Origin: an uncultured Muribaculum sp.
Lineage (GTDB): Bacteria > Bacteroidota > Bacteroidia > Bacteroidales > Muribaculaceae
NCBI RefSeq assembly: GCF_910583865.1
Contig: NZ_CAJTYX010000038.1
Span: forward strand, 1-28,290
Direction of reading: 5' to 3'
DNA: 28,290 nucleotides
Notes under the pieces: model-generated
The model's input: the letters and a program-made list of their open reading frames with translations, nothing else
Told to the model about the DNA's origin: nothing
Databases searched by the model: none
Part shown: in pieces, positions 16,894-23,754 of the stretch
Layout: the number at the start of each line of letters is the position of its first letter
Position numbering within the stretch: position 1 is the first letter of the stretch
Position numbers and translations under genes: made by a program

Positions 16894-16940
16894 TCCTCAA
16901 TAGAGAATATTGTTATAATACATATAACGTAGCGCGTCCA

Positions 16941-18833
16941 CTATTTCAGATTCCAGTAAATCACGTAGCGCTCACGATGCACGTCATAGAGCGGCTGCAC
17001 GGTTATGCCGTCGGCAGTAATCCATTTGAGCGTGCCCGCAGAAGTGAGAGGCGAGGCCTTGATCCCGCGGGCAATATCTGCGGGGATATGGTAATCATAG
17101 GTATAGTAGTCGTTGTATTTCGTCGGGTCGCTGACCGGCGCTGGCGCAACCATACCTTCCGTACCGAGGCGTCCCGCAAGCACCACGGGTCCATACTTCA
17201 TTACACCCACCGACGGGTCGGCCGCCATCGGCTCGACAGCGACTTTCATCGGATAAACGGCCTCAACCCTATCGCCGGATTTCCATTTGCGCTTTATCCC
17301 GATATAGCCGTCCGTAATATTCTTTAATGCTACCGCACGCCCGTTTATCCTCACCTCGGGCTTTCCGCTCCACGACGGATATCGGAGATTAAGCGTAAAT
17401 TCAGCAGGATGTCCACACTCGACGGTAAGCGTCACGCTCTCAGAGGCAGGAAAACCGGTTGTCTGCCTGATCTTCACATTCTTTTCTTTCCAATGCAGTT
17501 CCGATGGTATGAACAGGTTCACATACAGCGCGTCATCACCACGGTAATATATTCCTTCGGCATACTTCGCATGACTTTCAAAGCCGCTCCCCACACAGCA
17601 CCAGAATGAATTCTCAGGGGTTGAATACACGCGGTGGCTTCCGGTCTTGAGAGGCAGGAAATACGCCACCATACCGGAGGCAGGATCCTGCTGCCCGAGA
17701 ATATGGTTATAGAGCGCCTGCTCGTAATAGTCGGCGATACGCGCGTCCGGATTGAGGCAGAACAAGTGGCGCGATAGTTTAAGCATGTTGTAGGTGCAGC
17801 AAGTTTCGCCGGTATATCCGGAAAGATGTTCCGACATTCTTGCCGGATCGAAATAGTGCTCCTTGTCGCTCGAACATCCTGTGGCGAATGTATGCTTGTC
17901 TATCATCTCGTTCCAGAAGAATTCGGCGACAGCGCGCGACGCCTCATCGCCCGTAAGCTCATAGCGTCGCAACTCGGCGATGGTTTTTGGTATGAATGTG
18001 TTGGTATGTTTCGTTCCAAGGTCGCCGTCGCGCTCCTTCAGCGGGTCGATCACATCGTTATGATAGAAGAACTCAGCGAGGCGACGATAACGTTCGTCGC
18101 CAGTGATTGCGTAGAGGTTGTAGAAGGCCTCGTTGACACCTCCGAACTCGTTACGAATCATCCTGCGGCGTGTCATGTCGTCCACTCCCGACAGTTTTCC
18201 ACAGGCCCAGTCGGCGGCTCCTCTCACGACTTCGAGCGCCCTGTCATTGCCGGCATAAAGGTATTGGTCGATGAGTCCGGCATAGATTTTGTGGAGAGTG
18301 TACCATGGCGCCCATACCGATTCTCCACGCATGTTGCGGTTGATAAGTTCCTCCGGGAAAGCGCTCACATATCCATTGCCCAATGCCGCCTGCACGCGTT
18401 CAAGTCCGTCGACGATAGAGTCACTCTTTGCCTTGAAAAGTTCAGCGCCCGTGGCGGCATACATCAAGGCATAGGCGCTGAGAAGGTGGCCGGTAGTGTG
18501 GCCGCGCAGCTCACAGTCAAGCGACTCCCATCCGCCATATTTCTTTATCGTCATGTAGCCACCCTCGCGGCCACCCCACACTCCCGCGTTGTTGTAGAAC
18601 GAATGAAGCAACCGGTCTACCTCTATCGCAGCCATCCATGCCGAATCTCGCTCCAGATTTTCGCGAAACCGCGACGGAAGAAGCCTCACATCCTCCAAGG
18701 CAAAGCACTCCACCGGTGTCTCCACCTCCTTGACTTTCAACCTGTCGCCAAACAGTCCCGGATAAACCGACTGCCCTGCAGCCGACACAGCTCCCGCCAT
18801 CATGACCAAAATCGCGCATATTATTTTCCTCAT
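16941..18833 (-). CDS. GH127/GH146-type beta-L-arabinofuranosidase (DUF1680)
   Basis: This exported 630-residue enzyme probably removes beta-L-arabinofuranose from plant glycans such as arabinan, pectin side chains or hydroxyproline-rich proteins. It has a signal peptide (MRKIICAILVMMAGAVSAAGQ). The (alpha/alpha)6-barrel carries LRGHTTGHLLSAYA (109-122), a family signature. Zinc-site and catalytic residues known from Bifidobacterium HypBA1 can be placed as Glu343 and Cys345/Cys346 (TGETCCTYNM) and Cys412-Cys413 (FWCCVGSG), one of which is the nucleophile. The C-terminal part is beta-sandwich-like. GH127 and GH146 are hard to separate by eye. It stands alone, with no SusC/SusD pair or other glycosidase in the window. 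I found no clear TAnnTTTG promoter in the gap above its start. Confidence 0.88.
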   Translation of the reverse strand: MRKIICAILVMMAGAVSAAGQSVYPGLFGDRLKVKEVETPVECFALEDVRLLPSRFRENLERDSAWMAAIEVDRLLHSFYNNAGVWGGREGGYMTIKKYGGWESLDCELRGHTTGHLLSAYALMYAATGAELFKAKSDSIVDGLERVQAALGNGYVSAFPEELINRNMRGESVWAPWYTLHKIYAGLIDQYLYAGNDRALEVVRGAADWACGKLSGVDDMTRRRMIRNEFGGVNEAFYNLYAITGDERYRRLAEFFYHNDVIDPLKERDGDLGTKHTNTFIPKTIAELRRYELTGDEASRAVAEFFWNEMIDKHTFATGCSSDKEHYFDPARMSEHLSGYTGETCCTYNMLKLSRHLFCLNPDARIADYYEQALYNHILGQQDPASGMVAYFLPLKTGSHRVYSTPENSFWCCVGSGFESHAKYAEGIYYRGDDALYVNLFIPSELHWKEKNVKIRQTTGFPASESVTLTVECGHPAEFTLNLRYPSWSGKPEVRINGRAVALKNITDGYIGIKRKWKSGDRVEAVYPMKVAVEPMAADPSVGVMKYGPVVLAGRLGTEGMVAPAPVSDPTKYNDYYTYDYHIPADIARGIKASPLTSAGTLKWITADGITVQPLYDVHRERYVIYWNLK

Positions 18834-18973
18834 AACTCATGTTTTTACTTCTAAATACGCCCAAACTGACCCGTTTACTTATCTTACCATATTTTTAAAT
18901 CATACCACAAATTTGACTTCATCGAGTCCCATAGAATCGGGGCGCTACTGCTTTTAGCATAATTTAACTATTC

Positions 18974-18981
18974 GGGGGGGG
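18974..18981 (+). repeat. Run of eight Gs upstream of the WG-repeat gene
   Basis: Eight consecutive Gs stand out in an AT-rich gap. They sit 18 nt upstream of the -7 box at 19000-19007, where the -33 element would be expected. Such a tract can vary in length by strand slippage and so change promoter strength. Confidence 0.6.
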
Positions 18982-18999
18982 TAATTGTGATTAATTATC

Positions 19000-19007
19000 T
19001 ATGTTTG
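19000..19007 (+). promoter_or_regulatory. Probable -7 box of the WG-repeat gene
   Basis: TATGTTTG followed by CAG matches TAnnTTTG. No TTG lies at the usual -33 distance; that position is filled by the G-run at 18974-18981. The leader would be about 20 nt before the ATG at 19034. Confidence 0.55.
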
Positions 19008-19033
19008 CAGCATAATTCAATCCAAGAATAATT

Positions 19034-21367
19034 ATGAGATTTATTTTACTAACATTATTGATGTTTACAGCCGGTATCTGTAGCTCGGAAATCCCGAATT
19101 ACAAGCGAAGGAATGTCATTACCGAAACTAATGGATTTTATGGGTTCAGATACAAAGGTAAATTTGAGGTTAACCAACAATACGAACAAACTATCGCCTT
19201 AGGTGATAACCGTGCTTGCTTTTTAGCAAAACGGGCTGGTAAATGGGGGTTAATCGACATATATAACCGTCCGATCATTCCTTTCCAATTTACCGATGTA
19301 AAAACCGATTGTTCAAGCACATCCCGACCAAACCGGACTACATTCTTAGACTCTATCTATATTTATGGTTCAGGAACTATACTGCCACGCCATAAATTCT
19401 CATTTAATAACCAATACGCGAAATATAGCGATATCACTCCTCCAATTCTCTTAGTTCAGGAACAAGAACCTGAATCAGGAGAATTCCATTGGCATTTTAT
19501 TGATTTTAAAGGCAATCCCATTTCTTCAGGCAGATATGAGTATGCAACAATATTCCAAAAAATCAACGGTAAATCCCATGATGATTACATATATCTTGCA
19601 CATGTCAAATCAAATGGATTATGGGGTGCAATTGATCTGTATGGTAATGAAGTCGTTCCTTTGAAACATCGACAGATGATTAATGGGAAAAATAAATATG
19701 TAAAGAAACTCTTAAAACGGAATCAACCTGCAAAGGAAGAAGCACGTATTTCAGAATTGGAGAGCATGGTACCCCTGCCTGTTCCGTATGGGATGTCCTG
19801 GAAAGCAGATTCAATAGAAAATGTAAGAATCGAGAAAACAGGAGGCAAACAGATAAAAGTTAGAAAGAAAAATAAAAAAGGAAAATACTACACCACGAAT
19901 AAATACACTCCTGTCTCATATAAAATTTATGTCAACGACACTTTGGCTATAGATGAAGCATTTGATGAAATAGCACCTCAACAAAAAAATATGATTCGTG
20001 TAAAAAAGGATGGAAAATGGGGCATATATAAAATCGGAAGTGGCATGTTTGTCCCATGCGAATGTAGTTCTATAGAACCTTTTGATGCGTGCGGAATTGC
20101 AAAATGTCAATTGACTCCAGATATAGAAATGGAAGTCTCCGCTTATGGAGCACATACATCACTCGGGCCGGACATTGAAGATATATTTTATCGCGCAAAC
20201 GAGACATATAGTAAAAATAGAGATATCGAAGCTACAGGTCCTATATTCGAGGAACTTCTCGAAGCATTGAACTTCTATGACGACCAACGTCTACGTCTCG
20301 AGTATCAGTCGCAACAGATGGTGCAATACTTTAACAACCGACGGGAGCGCGAAGATCCGATTTACGGTCAAATGATGGCGGATTTGAGGGAACAAAAAAG
20401 GATTGAAGAAGAGAACGCAAAATTAGCGGAAGAACAGAAAAGACAAGCTAAAAAATCCGGCGGTGGCTTTTGGGGACTTTTAGGAGAACTTGCATCCGTA
20501 GCGGGAGATGTAATAGATACGACGGGAAGCATCACCGGAAATTCAAGCACCTCTGATGTTGGATCTTCACTCTCGTATCTCGGCAAATCGGTTACCGCCG
20601 TTGCACAAGGGAAAGAAATGCCTGAAGTACCAGAACGTAGCAATCCCGTAGCACAAAACTCATCTATCCCAGAAGAAGGAGTTACAGCTGACACATATGG
20701 ACAATCCAGTGACCTCCAATCTAAAATCAATGTTCTTGATAATCAAATAACAGAGAATCGGGAAGAGGCCGCACGGCTCGTAAAAGAGCGAGAAAAGGCC
20801 TACAACAAGTATGAGCGCGACATGTATTATGGCTCGAAAAAGACTCCTTCCAGAGACATTACGAAAAATAATCCTTATAGGACAGCTCGAAAACGCGCAC
20901 AAAATCTGAGAAATAATAGCATTGGCAATAGTAACCGGCTTTCAGCTATAGATTCAAAGATTGACAGACTTAACAATGAATGGGAACGATTATTAACAGA
21001 AAGGTCAAGATTGACTAAAGAATTAAATGCTTCAATCGAATCGCCGGATGAGACCCACGATAATTCATCATCAAAAGCTAAAAAAGGACGTTCGAAAGAG
21101 TTTTACCAACGTCAATACGACAGCTATGCATCAGAGGCTAAAATGATTTACACCAGTTTAACAGGAACAGGCTACTCGGTTAAGAAAAATGGCAAAGATC
21201 TCGAAGGGAGTGCATCTGGAGGACGTGGAGTTGTGAATTTCAGTCTCTTGAAAGACAAATTAATCAAAAGTCAACAAGGGATGAGACGCATCAGACAAGA
21301 AGCATCAAGAAAAGGACATACATTGACCAAATCAGAATACGAAACCGCGCAAGTGTCAATGTTTTAA
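19034..21367 (+). CDS. Exported WG-repeat and coiled-coil protein of unknown function
   Basis: This 777-residue protein begins with a signal peptide (about 1-19). Three WG-type repeat motifs are visible: GKWGLIDIYNRPIIPFQF (about 69-86), LWGAIDLYGNEVVPL (196-210) and GKWGIYKIGSGMFVPCE (about 328-344). A charged helix (about 435-474) is followed by a Gly/Ser-rich stretch (475-520, GGGFWGLLGELASVAGD) that could associate with a membrane. Long coiled-coil segments lie at about 556-592 and 615-667. The last 90 residues (EFYQRQYDSYASEAKMIYTSL and MRRIRQEASRKGHTL) resemble a C-terminal region I recall from other Bacteroidales exported proteins. The function is unknown. It is markedly AT-richer than nfnAB and the GH127 gene, which may mean a different origin or low expression. 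It stands alone between two minus-strand genes. Confidence 0.82.
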   Translation: MRFILLTLLMFTAGICSSEIPNYKRRNVITETNGFYGFRYKGKFEVNQQYEQTIALGDNRACFLAKRAGKWGLIDIYNRPIIPFQFTDVKTDCSSTSRPNRTTFLDSIYIYGSGTILPRHKFSFNNQYAKYSDITPPILLVQEQEPESGEFHWHFIDFKGNPISSGRYEYATIFQKINGKSHDDYIYLAHVKSNGLWGAIDLYGNEVVPLKHRQMINGKNKYVKKLLKRNQPAKEEARISELESMVPLPVPYGMSWKADSIENVRIEKTGGKQIKVRKKNKKGKYYTTNKYTPVSYKIYVNDTLAIDEAFDEIAPQQKNMIRVKKDGKWGIYKIGSGMFVPCECSSIEPFDACGIAKCQLTPDIEMEVSAYGAHTSLGPDIEDIFYRANETYSKNRDIEATGPIFEELLEALNFYDDQRLRLEYQSQQMVQYFNNRREREDPIYGQMMADLREQKRIEEENAKLAEEQKRQAKKSGGGFWGLLGELASVAGDVIDTTGSITGNSSTSDVGSSLSYLGKSVTAVAQGKEMPEVPERSNPVAQNSSIPEEGVTADTYGQSSDLQSKINVLDNQITENREEAARLVKEREKAYNKYERDMYYGSKKTPSRDITKNNPYRTARKRAQNLRNNSIGNSNRLSAIDSKIDRLNNEWERLLTERSRLTKELNASIESPDETHDNSSSKAKKGRSKEFYQRQYDSYASEAKMIYTSLTGTGYSVKKNGKDLEGSASGGRGVVNFSLLKDKLIKSQQGMRRIRQEASRKGHTLTKSEYETAQVSMF

Positions 21368-21436
21368 CATGATAAACATTAAGAGTTCGCACATTTCGCC
21401 TCTTAAATGTACTACCCCTATTAAGCCTGACGATTT

Positions 21437-21482
21437 AAATAAAAGCCACGTTCCCGGGAATTTTGGAACGCGGCTTTTATTT
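21437..21482 (-). terminator. Bidirectional terminator between the WG-repeat and S9 peptidase genes
   Basis: Left arm 21437-21454 (AAATAAAAGCC, A, CGTTCC) pairs with right arm 21465-21482 (GGAACG, C, GGCTTTTATTT). The single A/C mismatch (21448 with 21471) is a G-U wobble in minus-strand RNA. The A/T-rich outer ends provide U-rich tails in both directions. It lies 25 nt beyond the S9 peptidase stop and about 70 nt beyond the WG-repeat stop. Confidence 0.88.
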
Positions 21483-21507
21483 TACTATCCGGTACGTGGA
21501 ATTGAGG

Positions 21508-23682
21508 TTATTCGGCGGTGTTGTCGGTGTCGGCGGTGTAGGGTTTGCCTTTGAGCCAGCGGTCGAGCCAACGGAAGAACACGCGCTGCCAGAGGATGGC
21601 ATTCTGTGGCTTGAGAATCCAGTGGTTCTCGTCGGGGAAGATAAGCATCTCGGCAGGTATGCCGCGCAGCTTGGCTGCGTTGAACGCCATCTCGCCCTGC
21701 GACGAAAGGATGCGGTAGTCATATTCGCCGTGAGTGATAAGGATCGGGGTGTCCCACTTGTCGACGAAACGATGGGGCGACATCTCGAACGTGCGTTGTG
21801 CTATAGGGTTCTTCTTGTTCCAGTAAGCTCCATAAGTCGGATCATCCTTGGTGTCGGCGGGAGCATAGATGTTGCCGCCACCCATGTCCCAGTTGGCGAA
21901 CCACATCTCTTCGGTCTCAAGGTACTGTGCCTCCATGTTGAAGATTCCCGCATGGGCTATGAGGCATGCGAAACGGTGGTCGTGGTTGCCCGCGAGCCAA
22001 TATACGGAAAATCCGCCGTAGCTTGCACCGGTCGCGCCGATGTGGTCGGCATCGATCCACGGCTCGGCCTTGACATTATCGACGGCGGCAAGGTAGTCGC
22101 GCATGTTTTGGCCGGGATAATCGCCGGAAATCTGCTCATTCCATTCAGTGCCGAAGCCCGGAAGGCCGCGACGGTTGGGCGCAATCACCACATAGCCGTG
22201 GGCCGCCATGAGGGCGAGATTCCAACGATAGCTCCAGAATTGGCTTACGGCCTGCTGCGGACCGCCCTGGCAATAGAGCAGTCCGGGATATTTGGCTGTA
22301 GAGTCGAAGCCCTGCGGCTTGACAATCCATGTGAGCATCTCCTTGCCGTCGGTGGTAGGCACCATGCGACGCTCCACGGTTGGCATCGTGAGCTGTGCAT
22401 AGATGTCGTCGTTGACCGTGGAGATGGCCTGCGGCTCCTCGCCGGCGTTGACATAGAAAATCTCATTGGGACGCAGCATCGAATGGCGCATGGTGACCAA
22501 CGCACTGTCGCTGACCGGAGCCAGACCGTCGTAGTCGAACTCGCCCTGAGCCACCACACTGACGGTACGGTCGAGTCCCATGGCAAACACGGGGCGCACG
22601 CCGTCGCGATATGCGAGGAAGAAAAGGCCGCGGCCTGAAGGCTGCCACGAGAAGGCATCGACGGTATAGTCCCATTCTGCGGTGAGGTCGCGCTTCTCGC
22701 CGGTGGCAAGCTCCATCACCATTATCCGGTTCTTGTCGCTCTCATAGCCGTCACGCTCCATCGACAGCCACGCGAGATGAGTGCCGTCGGGAGAGAATGC
22801 GGGATTGGTGTCGTAGCCCATCATCCCCTCGGTGAGGTTGGTGACGTTTTTGGTGGCGAGGTCATAGAGATACAGGTCGGAATTTGTCGAAATGGCATAT
22901 TCCTTGCCTGTCTTTTTGCGCGACACATAAACAAGGCTCTTGCTGTCGGGCGACCAGGCAAACGACTCTATGCCGCTGAATGGCTTCATCGGTGACTCAA
23001 ACGGCTCATCGGCCATGATGTCGGCCACATCGGTCACTTCATTGCCGTCGAACGAGCCGATGAACGGATGGGGAATCTCTGTCACCCATTCGTCCCAATG
23101 CTTGTACATCAGGTCATCGATGATACGTCCTGAAGCCTTGGGGAGGTCGGGATATACGTCGGAGGCCGAGCGTGAATACTTTACATTGCTCACCATCAAT
23201 ATATGCTTCTCGTCGGGTGAGAGCACAAAGCCGCTGACACCCTTGTCGAGCTTGCTTACGCACTTACGCGCGGAGCCATCGGCATTCATCACCCACACCT
23301 GCATGGTCTCGCCGTCGGGATAAAGGAACGCCACGCGCTTTCCTCCGTCGATCCACACGGCGTTGCTCTCCGACTTAGGCGTGCGTGTGATGCGCTGCAT
23401 GTCGGTACCGTCGACGTTCATCGTGTAGAGATCATTGTTGGAGGCGTTCTCCTCCACACTTTCATAGCTGATGCCGAAAAGCACCTTGGTCTTGTCGGGT
23501 GATACTACGGGAGCGGACACGCGTCCGAGCGCTTCAAGGGCGTCAATGCTGAAAATGCCGTCGGCGCTCTTGAAGTCGGGCTTGTCGATCATCTTGCCTT
23601 CGTCAGACGACGTGCCGTTGCACCCGGCGGCACCGGCAAGCAATGCTGCTGACATGATGATGCTTGAAAATTTTAAATTCAT
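21508..23682 (-). CDS. S9 family (prolyl oligopeptidase-like) peptidase, lipoprotein
   Basis: This 724-residue peptidase cleaves short peptides, probably as a dipeptidyl or acylaminoacyl peptidase. The N-terminus is a lipoprotein signal (ALLAGAAGC, Cys21) followed by a Ser/Asp/Glu-rich start, so it is probably held in the outer or inner membrane. Residues about 45-430 form a beta-propeller with SPD motifs (61, 155, 244, 297). The alpha/beta hydrolase domain (about 440-715) has the triad Ser554 (TGASYGGFS), Asp655 (THGEYDYR) and His687 (DENHWILKP). The frame is open to 23715, but the promoter at 23713-23743 rules that out; the Met at 23682 starts the lipoprotein signal. It has its own promoter despite following the beta-barrel gene closely. 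Confidence 0.93.
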   Translation of the reverse strand: MNLKFSSIIMSAALLAGAAGCNGTSSDEGKMIDKPDFKSADGIFSIDALEALGRVSAPVVSPDKTKVLFGISYESVEENASNNDLYTMNVDGTDMQRITRTPKSESNAVWIDGGKRVAFLYPDGETMQVWVMNADGSARKCVSKLDKGVSGFVLSPDEKHILMVSNVKYSRSASDVYPDLPKASGRIIDDLMYKHWDEWVTEIPHPFIGSFDGNEVTDVADIMADEPFESPMKPFSGIESFAWSPDSKSLVYVSRKKTGKEYAISTNSDLYLYDLATKNVTNLTEGMMGYDTNPAFSPDGTHLAWLSMERDGYESDKNRIMVMELATGEKRDLTAEWDYTVDAFSWQPSGRGLFFLAYRDGVRPVFAMGLDRTVSVVAQGEFDYDGLAPVSDSALVTMRHSMLRPNEIFYVNAGEEPQAISTVNDDIYAQLTMPTVERRMVPTTDGKEMLTWIVKPQGFDSTAKYPGLLYCQGGPQQAVSQFWSYRWNLALMAAHGYVVIAPNRRGLPGFGTEWNEQISGDYPGQNMRDYLAAVDNVKAEPWIDADHIGATGASYGGFSVYWLAGNHDHRFACLIAHAGIFNMEAQYLETEEMWFANWDMGGGNIYAPADTKDDPTYGAYWNKKNPIAQRTFEMSPHRFVDKWDTPILITHGEYDYRILSSQGEMAFNAAKLRGIPAEMLIFPDENHWILKPQNAILWQRVFFRWLDRWLKGKPYTADTDNTAE

Positions 23683-23712
23683 ATGTGATTGATTTGCAGA
23701 ATCGATTTGCTG

Positions 23713-23743
23713 CAAAATTAGTCATAAATACCCGAATACACAA
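23713..23743 (-). promoter_or_regulatory. Promoter of the S9 peptidase gene
   Basis: On the minus strand, TTG (plus 23741-23743), 20 nt, then TAATTTTG (plus 23713-23720) match the Bacteroidetes consensus. Transcription would start near 23706, leaving a leader of about 24 nt before the Met at 23682. The -33 box nearly touches the end of the upstream gene (stop at 23755). Confidence 0.8.
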
Positions 23744-23754
23744 CCCTCTTATCC

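Noticed and set aside
21451..21460. TTCCCGGGAA palindrome as a possible parS or operator
   Set aside because: It lies within the terminator hairpin and does not match the parS consensus.
21463..22638. Long plus-strand open frame (391 codons) opposite the S9 peptidase gene
   Set aside because: Antisense to a gene with a complete catalytic triad, starts inside the terminator hairpin, and its translation shows no recognisable domain.
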